Part shown: one piece after another, positions 19,950-28,522 of the stretch | How the letters are laid out: the number at the start of each line of letters is the position of its first letter | Numbering within the stretch: position 1 is the stretch's first letter | NCBI GenBank assembly: GCA_947455195.1 | Contig: CANGMI010000004.1 | Span: 310,001-374,000, forward strand | Direction of reading: 5' to 3' | Length of the DNA stretch: 64,000 bases | Source: Pseudomonadota bacterium | GTDB lineage: Bacteria; Pseudomonadota; Gammaproteobacteria; Burkholderiales; SG8-39 | Notes under the pieces: generated by a model | The model's input: the letters and a program-made list of their open reading frames with translations, nothing else | Database searches by the model: none | What the model was told of the DNA's origin: nothing | Made by a program: the position numbers and the translations under genes

Positions 19950-21518
19950 CTACCAGAGGAGCACGGCGGCGATGGTTGCCGCCAGAAGGCCGAGAATGAC
20001 CGGCCAGAAGAGCGCGCGCACCGCATCGAGCACGGGTACTCGTGCAAAGCCGGTCACCGCAATGAGCGATGACCAGGCAATGAGCGTACCGCCCCCGGTC
20101 CAGACCGCGCCCATCTGCCCCACGGCGCACAAGGTGGCCGGATCGATGCCGACGGTCGGACCGAGCGCGCCTGAGAGAGATCCGGTGAGCGGCAGTCCGG
20201 CAAAGCCAGATCCGTCGATGCCCGTGATCATCCCGACCAGAAGGACACTCAAGGCGACGAGCAAGTGGTTGTGCGGAATCCAGCCCTGAGCGGTCTGCAC
20301 CAGATCGAAGAGCAGGTTCGGCGCCGGCGTGCCTGGGGCCAGGCCGAGGATGGCACCGGCCGTATCAGGGGCGCCAACGAAGAAGAAACCCGCGATCGGC
20401 AGCATCGAACCCATGGCGCGAAAGGCAAACACGAACCCGTCGGTGATGTTATCGGCCGTCGCATCGAGAAAACGCCGTCCCGCGCCCGCCAGTGTGGCGA
20501 GGATGAGCAGCACCGTTGCGCCACCCCCGACCAGTGCGGCGGCATCCCCCCCCTTGATCTCGGGCAGGCCTTCGACCAGACGCGGCAGGACCATGGCCAC
20601 CATGACCCCAAGGAATACCAGCGGCGCAATGATGGCGAATGCCTTCGACCACCGATCGAGATGCGGGGGCAGCGCGTGCAGTTCGGCACTGACCGCGCTC
20701 TGATCAAGGAGCGTCTCGTGCGGTACTGCCCCAGCCAGCGAGGGCTTGTCGTGACTGCCCCGCGCGAGCGGTTCTGCAACCGATGATTCGCCAGGTACAG
20801 CCTGCACCCCGGCCACGCCAGCACGCGCCCATTGCACCAGGTGCTGAGCCGATGGCTGCCGGATCGTGCGGCGCAGGGCGAAATGCCCCAGTGCAAGTGC
20901 GACGACCCCTGTGATGAGCGAGAGCACGAGCGCGCGATCGGCCACGACATTCATCGAAACCGCGGCACCGGCCGCCTTGGCGCTGATGCCCGGCGCAACG
21001 CGAATCACGTAGTCTGATGACAGCGCCATGCCCTGACCCGCAATGGCGATCGCCATGGCGGCCCCCATCGGTGGCAGTCCGGCGAGGATGGCTGCTGGCA
21101 GCAGCACCGCGCCCACCAGCGGCACCGCAGGCGTCGGCCAGAAGAAGAGCGAGATGAGATAGGTGATGAACGCCAGCGCCCAGTACGCCACATGCCCGTT
21201 CACCATGACGCGTCGGAACGGGTCGACCATCCGGATGTCGGAGCGCAGGTAGCGCAGCGCGTTGAGCACCGCGGTCATCAGGGCGATGACCAGAAAGATG
21301 TTGAACAGTTCGCGTGCCGCCACGAGGCTCGCGTTGAACACCGACTCGAGGGAGGCGATGAGCCCACCCGACCAGGCCAGCGCCACCGCGAAGGTGCCCA
21401 CAATGGCGGGTACCACCACGTTGGCACGATAGATCATCGTGACGATGATGGCGAGCACACCGACCAGATAGGTCCAGTGGGCAACGGTCAACTCGATGCT
21501 GCCAGGCACAGCGTTCAT
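19950..21518 (-). CDS. Polytopic anion permease of ion-transporter (IT) superfamily style
   Basis: 522 aa with about 12 hydrophobic segments in two halves separated by a hydrophilic loop (about 225-275). Each half has small-residue motifs typical of inverted-repeat anion carriers: FWPTPAVPLVGAVLLPAAILAG in the first, ITGIDGSGFAGLPLTGSLSGALG in the second. This resembles gluconate, citrate and C4-dicarboxylate carriers of the IT superfamily, but I cannot assign a family with certainty. It is last in the minus-strand group diiron enzyme - GlcG-like - permease, so it may import the substrate or export the product of that locus (inference). Confidence 0.7.
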   Translation of the reverse strand: MNAVPGSIELTVAHWTYLVGVLAIIVTMIYRANVVVPAIVGTFAVALAWSGGLIASLESVFNASLVAARELFNIFLVIALMTAVLNALRYLRSDIRMVDPFRRVMVNGHVAYWALAFITYLISLFFWPTPAVPLVGAVLLPAAILAGLPPMGAAMAIAIAGQGMALSSDYVIRVAPGISAKAAGAAVSMNVVADRALVLSLITGVVALALGHFALRRTIRQPSAQHLVQWARAGVAGVQAVPGESSVAEPLARGSHDKPSLAGAVPHETLLDQSAVSAELHALPPHLDRWSKAFAIIAPLVFLGVMVAMVLPRLVEGLPEIKGGDAAALVGGGATVLLILATLAGAGRRFLDATADNITDGFVFAFRAMGSMLPIAGFFFVGAPDTAGAILGLAPGTPAPNLLFDLVQTAQGWIPHNHLLVALSVLLVGMITGIDGSGFAGLPLTGSLSGALGPTVGIDPATLCAVGQMGAVWTGGGTLIAWSSLIAVTGFARVPVLDAVRALFWPVILGLLAATIAAVLLW

Positions 21519-21575
21519 CGACTCACCTCATGGGTGCCGCACTGCCGCGATCCGACATCGTGCGATGCGGTTGCG

Positions 21576-22055
21576 CTACTTCTTGATGTCCTTCTCGACC
21601 ACCACGACATGCCCCGATCCGGCCAGCCGATCGGCAAGGGCCTGCAATGCTGCCAGACCGCAGGCGATGTCCTGCTCACCGTTGCCGCCTGACAGACCCA
21701 GACCCCCGATGACCTGGCCGTCGACCACGATCGGGAATCCGCCGACGAAGGCTGCAAATCGCCCCTCGAAGCTCCACTGGATGCCGAAGGCCTCGTTGCC
21801 TGGCAGCGCCGGCCCGGTGGGCGGCGTGGTGAAGAGATGCGTCGAGCGACGATGGCCTGCAGCCGTGAACGCCTTGTTCCAGGCGATCTGAGGGCCGGTC
21901 ACGCGGGCCGCGTCCATGCGCTCGAGGACGAGCGGAAAGCCGCCCTCGTCGGTGACGCACACCGTCTCGGGCGCAGCGAGTTCGGCCGCCTTCGCGAGCG
22001 CGGCACGCGCCATCACGCGCGCCTCTTCCAGTTCGAGCTTGAGCGTCTGTTTCAT
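21576..22055 (-). CDS. GlcG/HbpS-family protein
   Basis: 159 aa from ATG 22055; an in-frame TTG at 22097 would overlap the upstream gene. It shows the GlcG/HbpS alpha-beta-alpha pattern: an opening LELEEARVMARAALAKAAEL helix, VCVTDEGGFPLVLERMD, ITWNKAF-like AWNKAFTAAGHRR, then GGFPIVVDGQVIGGLGLSGG and DIACGLAALQAL. The family includes haem-binding HbpS and the DhaG/PduO-C-type domain, and members often accompany catabolic enzymes with no proven role. It lies 16 bp after the diiron enzyme gene. Haem or another cofactor near an iron oxygenase is plausible but unproven. Confidence 0.85.
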   Translation of the reverse strand: MKQTLKLELEEARVMARAALAKAAELAAPETVCVTDEGGFPLVLERMDAARVTGPQIAWNKAFTAAGHRRSTHLFTTPPTGPALPGNEAFGIQWSFEGRFAAFVGGFPIVVDGQVIGGLGLSGGNGEQDIACGLAALQALADRLAGSGHVVVVEKDIKK

Positions 22056-22071
22056 GCGCTTGAACGTGGCC

Positions 22072-22842
22072 TCAGGCGTGGGCGAGTTCGCGCGCAACCT
22101 CGGTCACCGCGCGGTCGATCTGGGCCAGCTCGGACAGGGGAATGTCCTTGGCCACATAGTCGTAGTAGAGCGCGGTCGTGTAGAGGAGGCGCATCTGGGC
22201 ACCCACTTCGCAGATCTTGAGGCAGCGCTGCTGCAGTTCAGGCGTGTCGGCATGTTCGAGCACGATCTGGTAGCCGCGTTCGCCGTGAATCTCGTCAGAG
22301 ACGATGTGCAGATCGAAGAACTCCACCTCCTCGTCGGTGAATCGGTACTTCTCGCGCAGGGTAGGCGTCTGCTTGCGATAGATGGAGGGCACCTGCGACT
22401 CCAGACCCACTACCAGGGCAGCAACCGCAACGATCGGGTCTTCACGCATCGCCACCGAGTAGCACCAGCTTTGCAACCCCAGCGTGGAGGCTGACATGTT
22501 GTCAGGGTCCTTCACCCGTGCGCGCGTCGTGCCACAGGCCTCGGCAAAGCGGATGAGAAGGTCCGTGTGCCGATCACCACCAATCTCCTCCTCGTACATG
22601 TTGGCGAGCAGGAAATCCTTGGCTTCCTGGTACTGCGCCGGCATGCGCGCGTAGACATGACCCAGGTAGTCGGCAAACGGACCGACATAGTGGTAGTGGT
22701 TTTCTGCCCAGCGTGCGAGGTGCGCACGCGAGAGCTTGCCGCTCGCCCACGCCACCGAGAAGGGCGCCTTGTTGGCGCTCTTGCCGCGAATCGCGTCCTC
22801 GAGTGCAGTGCGAAATTCATCGCGGGTCATGAGTTCTGGCAT
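22072..22842 (-). CDS. CADD/PqqC-like haem-oxygenase-fold diiron enzyme
   Basis: 256 aa from ATG 22842, with AGGAG upstream. The all-helical sequence matches the TENA/PqqC/CADD group. All six expected iron ligands are in place: E85 and H92 (EEEIGGDRH), E148 (GLESQVP), then H179, D183 and H186 (HIVSDEIH). The H-x3-D-x2-H spacing is that of Chlamydia CADD as I recall it. Unlike CADD, the N-terminal position of the self-sacrificed Tyr appears to be Phe (APFSVAW, F28), so p-aminobenzoate synthesis from its own Tyr is unlikely. It is probably an O2-dependent oxygenase or decarboxylase. The divergent [2Fe-2S] ferredoxin genes could supply electrons. Substrate unknown. Confidence 0.85.
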   Translation of the reverse strand: MPELMTRDEFRTALEDAIRGKSANKAPFSVAWASGKLSRAHLARWAENHYHYVGPFADYLGHVYARMPAQYQEAKDFLLANMYEEEIGGDRHTDLLIRFAEACGTTRARVKDPDNMSASTLGLQSWCYSVAMREDPIVAVAALVVGLESQVPSIYRKQTPTLREKYRFTDEEVEFFDLHIVSDEIHGERGYQIVLEHADTPELQQRCLKICEVGAQMRLLYTTALYYDYVAKDIPLSELAQIDRAVTEVARELAHA

Positions 22843-22906
22843 GGCAGGCTCCTGTCAGTCGGGATTTGGCTGGGCACGGCGGGGTACCCCTGTGGCGCTA
22901 GAATAT

Positions 22907-22934
22907 ACACGGTCTCGCCGTGCCAGACCGGTGT
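22907..22934. promoter_or_regulatory. Dyad in divergent diiron-enzyme/ferredoxin promoter region
   Basis: In the 172-bp gap between divergent starts lies an inverted repeat, CGGTCT (22910-22915) and AGACCG (22925-22930). It extends with one bulged base to ACACGGTCT and AGACCGGTGT. A -10-like TAGAAT (22899-22904) abuts it on the left. The layout suits an operator controlling one or both operons. No convincing -35 was found and the binding protein is unknown. Confidence 0.4.
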
Positions 22935-23014
22935 GCGGAGCGCGTCGAGATCTCGCGACGGCCTCACATGCCCTACCCCCTGCCCATTCGCCGACTGCTC
23001 TCTCAGGTGCCCCC

Positions 23015-23374
23015 ATGCCCCAGGTGATGATTCACAAGAATGGCGAGTCTTACGCCGGCGAGGTAAAGGAGAACAGCAACCTGGTGGTTCGTGCAGGCAT
23101 CCGGCAGTTCCCATGGCCCCACCTGAACTATGGCTGCGGCATGGGTCGCTGCGGCAGTTGTGCGAGCCGCGTCATCAGCGGCGCAGACCAGTTGCCAGCA
23201 CCCAACTGGAAAGAGGAAAAGGCGCTTGGCGCTCGACTCGCCGAGGGGTACCGCCTCATGTGCCAGTTCTGGATCACGGCCGATATCGAGATTGCGCAGG
23301 ACGGCCCCGCACCCGGCCAGCGGCGCGGGGCCGCCGCAGCTGCACTGCCCCCGCGACGCCCGACACAGGACTGA
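23015..23374 (+). CDS. [2Fe-2S] ferredoxin A
   Basis: 119 aa from ATG 23015. A plant-type [2Fe-2S] ferredoxin fold with ligands C41, C46, C49 (YGCGMGRCGSC) and C83 (RLMCQFW). The surrounding PWPHLNYGCG and EEKALGARLAEGYRLMCQ segments fit the family, and an Ala/Pro/Arg-rich tail follows after residue 100. It should carry single electrons in the cytoplasm. It is first in a four-gene plus-strand operon with a second ferredoxin and lies divergent from a diiron enzyme, so it may donate electrons to that enzyme (inference). No cognate reductase is in the locus. Confidence 0.88.
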   Translation: MPQVMIHKNGESYAGEVKENSNLVVRAGIRQFPWPHLNYGCGMGRCGSCASRVISGADQLPAPNWKEEKALGARLAEGYRLMCQFWITADIEIAQDGPAPGQRRGAAAAALPPRRPTQD

Positions 23375-23382
23375 GCCGAGTC

Positions 23383-23712
23383 ATGTACGTGATCCTGACC
23401 TCGCGGCCCGGTGAGTACCGTACGGAACCGGGCGAACACATGGAGTCGCTCGAATTCTGGGACTATCGGCTCGAGGGCCGCCTGCGTGCGCAGTTCGTGA
23501 TCGTGCGGCTTCACGAGGCCTCGCGCGTTCAGGTCATCGAAGAGGGAGTCGGCGGCTCGATGAACCTCGTGCCCACACGCTTTCTCGAGAAGCATGCGTC
23601 GATCGAGGCGGCGCGCGCGGCGCTGACTGCCCTCGCCCGGTTCGGCACGCTCGATGCGACACTCACGCGCCGCGAGGTGCCGACCCAATCAAGGAGCCTG
23701 GCCACACCATGA
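23383..23712 (+). CDS. Small hypothetical protein between two ferredoxins
   Basis: 109 aa from ATG 23383, 8 bp after ferredoxin A and overlapping ferredoxin B as ATGA. I do not recognise the family. It opens MYVILTSRPGEYRTEPGEH, then EFWDYRLEGRLRAQFVIVRL and a beta-rich middle (VQVIEEGVGGSMNLVPTRFLEKH), ending in a helical AARAALTALAR segment. No Cys cluster, signal peptide or membrane segment is present. It is a small soluble alpha/beta protein. Tight coupling suggests an accessory or specificity role in the ferredoxin-dependent reaction. Confidence 0.75.
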   Translation: MYVILTSRPGEYRTEPGEHMESLEFWDYRLEGRLRAQFVIVRLHEASRVQVIEEGVGGSMNLVPTRFLEKHASIEAARAALTALARFGTLDATLTRREVPTQSRSLATP

Positions 23713-24041
23713 TCACGATCACCTTCGTCAGCAACGAGGGCAAGACGGTGAGCGCTCCGCCCGAGAGCAATCTGCTGCGCGTCTCGATCCGTGAAAAAGG
23801 TGGCATTCCGTTCAAGTGCGGCGGCGGATTGTGCGGTACCTGCCGCTGCCATATCGACCAGGGGATCGAGCACACCGACGCGGTCAAGCCCAAGGAACGC
23901 AAGCATCTGAGCGATGCCGACCTGGCGGCCGGTTACCGCATGGCCTGCCAGACCTTTCTGAAGGGCGATGTGAGTGTCTCCTGGGAGCCTCGCACCGCCC
24001 CGCCCGTGACGCGGCGCGCGAGTACCGACCCGACCCGTTGA
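23709..24041 (+). CDS. [2Fe-2S] ferredoxin B
   Basis: 110 aa. A plant-type [2Fe-2S] ferredoxin with ligands C37, C42, C45 (FKCGGGLCGTCRC) and C80 (YRMACQ). The N-terminal ITITFVSNEGKTVSAPPESNLLRVSI matches ferredoxin strands. An extra Cys (C47) and His (H48) follow the third ligand. It overlaps the small protein gene by 4 bp, and its stop is overlapped by the TTG of the amidohydrolase. Two different ferredoxins in one operon suggest two redox steps or two partners. Confidence 0.92.
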   Translation: MITITFVSNEGKTVSAPPESNLLRVSIREKGGIPFKCGGGLCGTCRCHIDQGIEHTDAVKPKERKHLSDADLAAGYRMACQTFLKGDVSVSWEPRTAPPVTRRASTDPTR

Positions 24042-24922
24042 ACCTCGGATTGAGCGACCGGTTGAACAGGGCGGCGGCCAAGGCCTGCCCGCCAGGGTGG
24101 GACTGCCACGTACACGTCTTCGACGAGCAGCGCGTCGCAAGAACTGGCCACTACCGGCCCGTTCACCGACCCCTTGCACACATCGAGGCACTGGCTGCAC
24201 GAGAAGGGGTCGGACATCTGGTGCTCGTGCAACCGAGCGTCTACGGCACCGACAACAGCCTGCTCCTCGAGGCGCTCGCACAAAGCCCCGGCCAGCATCG
24301 TGGCGTCGTCGTGCTCGACTCGAATACGACTCGCGAGACCCTGCAAGCCATGCACCGGCTCGGTGTGCGGGGTGCCCGTTTCAATCTCGGATCTCCCGTG
24401 GGCGAAGGCCCCGATGTGGACCAGCGATTCGATGCGCTCGCCCCGCATCTGCGGGCACTGGGCTGGCACCTGCAGTGGTTTGCCCCGCCCAGCGCGTTGC
24501 CGCGCATCGCAGCGCTCCATGCCGGCAGCGGCATCGTGTGCGTGCTCGACCATCTGGCCGGCCTGCGCTCCGCGCTGGGGTCACCGGCAAGGACGCATGC
24601 ACCGCCCGACGGTGACGCACGACACGATGCCCCGGCCATTCAGTCGGCGCTGGAACGGCTGGTCGCCAACGGCGCCTGGGTCAAGTTTTCCGGCTGGTAT
24701 CGTCTCGGCAGCGAAGCACCCTACAGCAGTCTCATCGCGCTCACGCAAGAACTGGCTGCACGCTTCCGTTCGAACCTCGTGTGGGGATCGGACTGGCCAC
24801 ACACCGCGTTCCCGCCCGATGCGATGCCACCGTACGCCAGCACCTGGGCTCCTGTCGTGGCCGCCCTCGGCCTCGATCGCGCGCAGGGCCTGCGTCAAGC
24901 CGTCCCGGCCATCTACCGCTAG
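24038..24922 (+). CDS. Amidohydrolase-2 family hydrolase (PDC/lactonase type)
   Basis: 294 aa from TTG 24038, overlapping the ferredoxin stop; TTG 24050 or 24062 are alternatives. The TIM-barrel metal motif is visible in WDCHVHVFD, with VLVQPSVYGTDNSLL, VVVLDSN, GVRGARFNL, CVLDHLAGL, WVKFSGWYRL and the terminal VWGSDWPH carrying the catalytic Asp. This set matches 2-pyrone-4,6-dicarboxylate lactonase-like and related amidohydrolases, which hydrolyse lactones or decarboxylate aromatic acids. In this operon it probably processes the product of the ferredoxin-dependent oxygenase (inference). Confidence 0.88.
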   Translation: MNLGLSDRLNRAAAKACPPGWDCHVHVFDEQRVARTGHYRPVHRPLAHIEALAAREGVGHLVLVQPSVYGTDNSLLLEALAQSPGQHRGVVVLDSNTTRETLQAMHRLGVRGARFNLGSPVGEGPDVDQRFDALAPHLRALGWHLQWFAPPSALPRIAALHAGSGIVCVLDHLAGLRSALGSPARTHAPPDGDARHDAPAIQSALERLVANGAWVKFSGWYRLGSEAPYSSLIALTQELAARFRSNLVWGSDWPHTAFPPDAMPPYASTWAPVVAALGLDRAQGLRQAVPAIYR

Positions 24923-24953
24923 ACTCGCGGTCATCTACCGAAAGGACATCTCC

Positions 24954-25307
24954 ATGGGTCGCTTGAGCACGCATGTACTGGACACGATGCATGGCTGTCC
25001 GGCTGCCGGCATGAAAATCACGTTGCAGCGATTGCACGGCAGTCACGCCGAGACACTCGCCACGCATCTGCTCAACGCCGATGGCCGCGCGCCGGGGCCT
25101 CTGCTCGAAGGCGATGCGCTGGCCAGCGGTCGTTACTGCCTGCTCTTCGAGGTGGGACACTACTTTCGCGAGCGGGGCGTCGCGCTCCCCGAGCCAGCCT
25201 TTCTCGAGACGGTGCGCATCGACTTCGGCGTTGCCGATCCGAACGGACACTACCACGTGCCGCTCCTCGCCAGCCCCTGGGCGTATTCGACCTACCGCGG
25301 CTCCTGA
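24954..25307 (+). CDS. uraH: 5-hydroxyisourate hydrolase (transthyretin-like)
   Basis: 117 aa from ATG 24954, with AAAGGA upstream. It hydrolyses 5-hydroxyisourate to OHCU in urate catabolism. The N-terminal LSTHVLDTMHGCPAAGM segment supplies the conserved active-site His. RIDFGVADPNGHYHVPLLASPWAYSTYRGS closes with the diagnostic YRGS. No uricase, OHCU decarboxylase or allantoinase gene is nearby, so this copy is isolated. It ends 16 bp inside the convergent reductase gene. Confidence 0.95.
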   Translation: MGRLSTHVLDTMHGCPAAGMKITLQRLHGSHAETLATHLLNADGRAPGPLLEGDALASGRYCLLFEVGHYFRERGVALPEPAFLETVRIDFGVADPNGHYHVPLLASPWAYSTYRGS

Positions 25308-26317
25308 CTCACCTTCACGAGTTGCTTGCCCACGTTATCGCCAGCAAGCAAGGCGTGCAGGGCAGCCGGTGCGGCCTCGATACCCTCAGCCACCGTTTCA
25401 CGACAGCGCAGCGAGCCTTCACGGATCCACTGGGCGAGTCGAGCGCGACCCTCATCGAATCGGTGCTCGAAGTCATGCGCGAGAAAACCCTTCACCTCGG
25501 CGCGACTCACCAGCAGGTGGCGCAGGTTGTAAACCGAGGGCTGCGACTGCGCGATCGGGTTGTACTGGGACATGACCCCGCAGATGACAACCCGTGCATG
25601 AACGGCCAGGTGAGGCAGCACAGCCTGGTGAACCGAGCCACCGGCACTGTCGAAAAACACATTGACCCCGAGCGGCGCGAGCCGACCAATGGCAGACGTC
25701 AAGTCGCTCGCGCTGCGATAATCGAGCGCGGCGTCGTAGCGCAACTCATCGAGGCAGTAGGCAATCTTGGCAGCAGAGCCCGCGAGCGCAATGGTTCTGC
25801 AACCGGCAAGGCGGGCAATCTGCCCGACCGCAGATCCCACGGCGCCTGAAGCCGCGGTTACGAGCACGGTATCGCCCGGGCGAGGCAGGCCCAGATCGAG
25901 CAACGCGAAGTAGGCCGTGAGTCCGGGCAGGCCGAGAAGGCCGAGAAAGCTCGAGATGGGCGCGAGCCTGCGGTCAACCTTGCGCAGGGTTGGTGCACGC
26001 ATGAGACCCACCGCCTGCCAGCCCAGTTCTCCCGTGACGATGTCGCCCGGCGCATAACCGGCGAGTCGCGACTCGAGCACCTCGGCCACCGCACGGCCAG
26101 TCATCAACTGCCCTGCGGCCACCCCTGCGCTGTAGTTTCGCGCAGGACTGATGCGCCCGCGCATGTACGGGTCCATCGAGAGGTAGATGGCGCGCGCCAG
26201 CACCTCACCCTCACCCGGCGTCTCTGCCGGGCAGGTCTGCAACTCGAAATCAGCCGCGGTCGGCAGGCGCGCACCGTCGATCGGCGCACGCAGGATCCAG
26301 CGTCGATTCGTCGTCAT
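25292..26317 (-). CDS. Medium-chain NADP-dependent reductase (leukotriene B4 dehydrogenase/CurA type)
   Basis: 341 aa from ATG 26317, which overlaps the stop of the preceding small protein as ATGA. Motifs are YLSMDPYMRGR, the nucleotide-binding VTAASGAVGSAVGQIARLAGC, VNVFFDSAGGSVHQAVLPHL, VICGVMSQYN and the terminal GDNVGKQLVKV. This is the zinc-free MDR subgroup that reduces double bonds of enals and enones, or quinones, using NADPH. It is the fourth gene of the feo transcript, which would make its expression iron-regulated. Confidence 0.93.
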   Translation of the reverse strand: MTTNRRWILRAPIDGARLPTAADFELQTCPAETPGEGEVLARAIYLSMDPYMRGRISPARNYSAGVAAGQLMTGRAVAEVLESRLAGYAPGDIVTGELGWQAVGLMRAPTLRKVDRRLAPISSFLGLLGLPGLTAYFALLDLGLPRPGDTVLVTAASGAVGSAVGQIARLAGCRTIALAGSAAKIAYCLDELRYDAALDYRSASDLTSAIGRLAPLGVNVFFDSAGGSVHQAVLPHLAVHARVVICGVMSQYNPIAQSQPSVYNLRHLLVSRAEVKGFLAHDFEHRFDEGRARLAQWIREGSLRCRETVAEGIEAAPAALHALLAGDNVGKQLVKVSQEPR

Positions 26318-26643
26318 GCCAGCGGCTCCCGGCGCAGGGGGTCGCGGCGGACACCGAACCGGACGATGGGCGAGGCGCATGCCCTTGAACCGGCGGTTCC
26401 GCAGGCATTGCACCCCCCACAACCGGCCGCAGTCGCCCGCTCGGGTCTTCGCAACGCCCAACCACGCAGACGCGCCGGAAGGAAAGGGGCTGCCCGGTTG
26501 ATCAGCCACACCTGAGCAGCCATCGGCAGAAGTCGCCGCAGCGCGTGGCCCAGTGCCGCGAGCACGATGAGTACGACTGCAAGGCGTTGGCCTTCGGGGG
26601 ACTGGATCCCCGAACCGAGCATCGCGAGCCAGTCGTTGCTCAT
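26314..26643 (-). CDS. Small FeoB-associated Cys-rich membrane protein
   Basis: 109 aa from ATG 26643, with GGAGG 9 bp upstream, starting 4 bp after feoB. One membrane segment (about 20-37, LAVVLIVLAALGHALRRLL) is followed by a basic stretch and a CGGCNACG cluster (about 78-85). The layout of one membrane helix plus a Cys cluster after feoB matches FeoB-associated small proteins of the DUF6587 or PF12669 type. The Cys cluster may bind iron or assist FeoB (inference). Similarity beyond the layout is weak. Its stop overlaps the MDR reductase start. Confidence 0.75.
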   Translation of the reverse strand: MSNDWLAMLGSGIQSPEGQRLAVVLIVLAALGHALRRLLPMAAQVWLINRAAPFLPARLRGWALRRPERATAAGCGGCNACGTAGSRACASPIVRFGVRRDPLRREPLA

Positions 26644-26647
26644 CGCA

Positions 26648-28522
26648 TCAACCTCCGCCCAGAGCGAGTGACACCCGGTAGGTGATGAAAGACGCCGTCC
26701 ACGCCAACGCAAACAGGTAGACCGCCATGATGACCGGATAGCGATAGGACCCCGTCTCGCGGCGGGTAATCGAGAGGGTCGAGATGCACTGCGGCGCAAA
26801 CACGTACCAGGCCAGCAGCGAGAACGCGGTGGCGAGCGACCAGCCATGCGCGATCATCGGCGCCAACTGTTCCGCCACCTGATCGCTGCTGGCTGAAAGC
26901 GCGTAGACGGTGCCCAGCGTGCTGACCGCCACTTCACGCGCCGCCATGCCCGGAATGAGCGCAATCGAAATCTGCCAGTTGAAACCGATCGGCGCGAGCA
27001 CGACCTCGAGCGCGCGCCCGAGCATGCCCGCGAGGCTGTACTGGATGGCCGGCCCGGTGGCATCGGCGGGCGGTGCCGGAAAGCTCGCCAGAAACCAGAG
27101 GAGCACCGAGAGAGAAAGAATGATCGTGCCGGCACGGGCCAGGAAGATGCGTGCGCGCTCGAGCAGGCCGAGCAGCAGATTGCGCAGATTCGGCCACCGG
27201 TACGAGGGCATCTCCATGAGGAGCGGGTGCTGGGCTTCGCGTCCTGCCAGAAGCTTGAGCGCCCAGGCGACAAACAGGGCCGCGACGATGCCAGCCAGAT
27301 ACAGTACGAAGAGCACCAGCCCTTGCAGGTCGAGAAAGCCGGCGATGGTTCGCGAGGGCACGAAAGCCCCGATGATCAGGGCATACACCGGCAGGCGCGC
27401 CGAGCAGGTCGTGAGCGGCGCGATCAGGATGGTGGTCAGCCGGTCACGCCAGTTGCTGATGCTTCGCGTCGCCATGATGCCCGGAACGGCACAGGCATAA
27501 CTGGAGAGCAGCGGAATGAACGACCGCCCCGACAGTCCCACCGTGCCCATCACGCGATCGAGCATGAAGGCGGCGCGCGGCAGATAACCCGAATCTTCCA
27601 GCACCAGGATGAAGAAGAAGAGGATGAGAATCTGCGGCAGGAAAACGAGCACGCTGCCGACCCCGGCCACCACCCCATCGACCAGGAGGCTGCGCAACAG
27701 CCCTTCGGACAACCATGCACCCAACAACGTCCCCAGCCCGTCCACCCCCGACTTGATCCACTCCATGGGCATGCGCGCGCCCTCGAAGACCGCCTGGAAC
27801 ATGAGAAAGAGCGTCACCCCGAGCAGCAGCGCACCCCAGACAGGATGCAGCACGACACGATCGATCGCATCATCGACCTGCAGACCCTGGGCAGGTTCAT
27901 GGACCGCGGCACGCAGGATGCGACGGACTTCCGACTGGGTGACCGACACGCTGGAGGCGTCCGACACCGGCACGTTCACGGCACTGGGCGGGGGCAACAG
28001 GTCGCTCTCGTCAAGGCAGCGCACCAACGAATCGGCCCCGCCGCGGCGCACCGCCACCGTCTCGACGACCGGCATCCCCAGTTCGCGTGCAAGGGCCACC
28101 CGGTCGATCCGGACTCCACGACGCCGCGCCACATCACTCATGTTGAGCGCGAGCACCACCGGCAACCCGAGCCCGCGGACTTCAACCGCCAGACGCAGAT
28201 TGAGCCGCAGATTGGTCGCATCGACCACACAAACCAGCAGATCGGGCCGCGCCTCGAGTGCGCTCGTCCCCAGAATCACGTCGCGCGTGATGGTTTCATC
28301 CTGGCTGAGCGGATTGAGGCTGTAGGCCCCCGGCAGGTCGAGCAGTTGCACTTCGCGCCCAGCGGGCGTCTCGAAACGCCCTACCTTGCGCTCCACGGTC
28401 ACGCCGGCGTAGTTGGCCACCTTCTGCCGGCTGCCCGTGAGCAGGTTGAACAGCGCAGTCTTGCCGCAATTGGGATTGCCCAGCAGCGCGATGCGGATCG
28501 GACCCCGCGCAGCCTCGTTCAT
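26648..28522 (-). CDS. feoB: Ferrous iron transport protein B
   Basis: 624 aa, inner membrane. The N-terminal G domain shows GNPNCGKT (15-22, G1), LDLPGAYSL (G3) and LNMSD (G4). The membrane part shows LFLMFQAVFEGARMPMEWIKSG, then paired Gate motifs with conserved Cys (LLSSYACAVPGIMATR and TTCSARLPVYALIIGAF). It is shorter than E. coli FeoB (773 aa), as in other short proteobacterial forms. It imports Fe2+. Start overlaps feoA. The operon lies behind a near-perfect Fur box. Confidence 0.97.
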   Translation of the reverse strand: MNEAARGPIRIALLGNPNCGKTALFNLLTGSRQKVANYAGVTVERKVGRFETPAGREVQLLDLPGAYSLNPLSQDETITRDVILGTSALEARPDLLVCVVDATNLRLNLRLAVEVRGLGLPVVLALNMSDVARRRGVRIDRVALARELGMPVVETVAVRRGGADSLVRCLDESDLLPPPSAVNVPVSDASSVSVTQSEVRRILRAAVHEPAQGLQVDDAIDRVVLHPVWGALLLGVTLFLMFQAVFEGARMPMEWIKSGVDGLGTLLGAWLSEGLLRSLLVDGVVAGVGSVLVFLPQILILFFFILVLEDSGYLPRAAFMLDRVMGTVGLSGRSFIPLLSSYACAVPGIMATRSISNWRDRLTTILIAPLTTCSARLPVYALIIGAFVPSRTIAGFLDLQGLVLFVLYLAGIVAALFVAWALKLLAGREAQHPLLMEMPSYRWPNLRNLLLGLLERARIFLARAGTIILSLSVLLWFLASFPAPPADATGPAIQYSLAGMLGRALEVVLAPIGFNWQISIALIPGMAAREVAVSTLGTVYALSASSDQVAEQLAPMIAHGWSLATAFSLLAWYVFAPQCISTLSITRRETGSYRYPVIMAVYLFALAWTASFITYRVSLALGGG

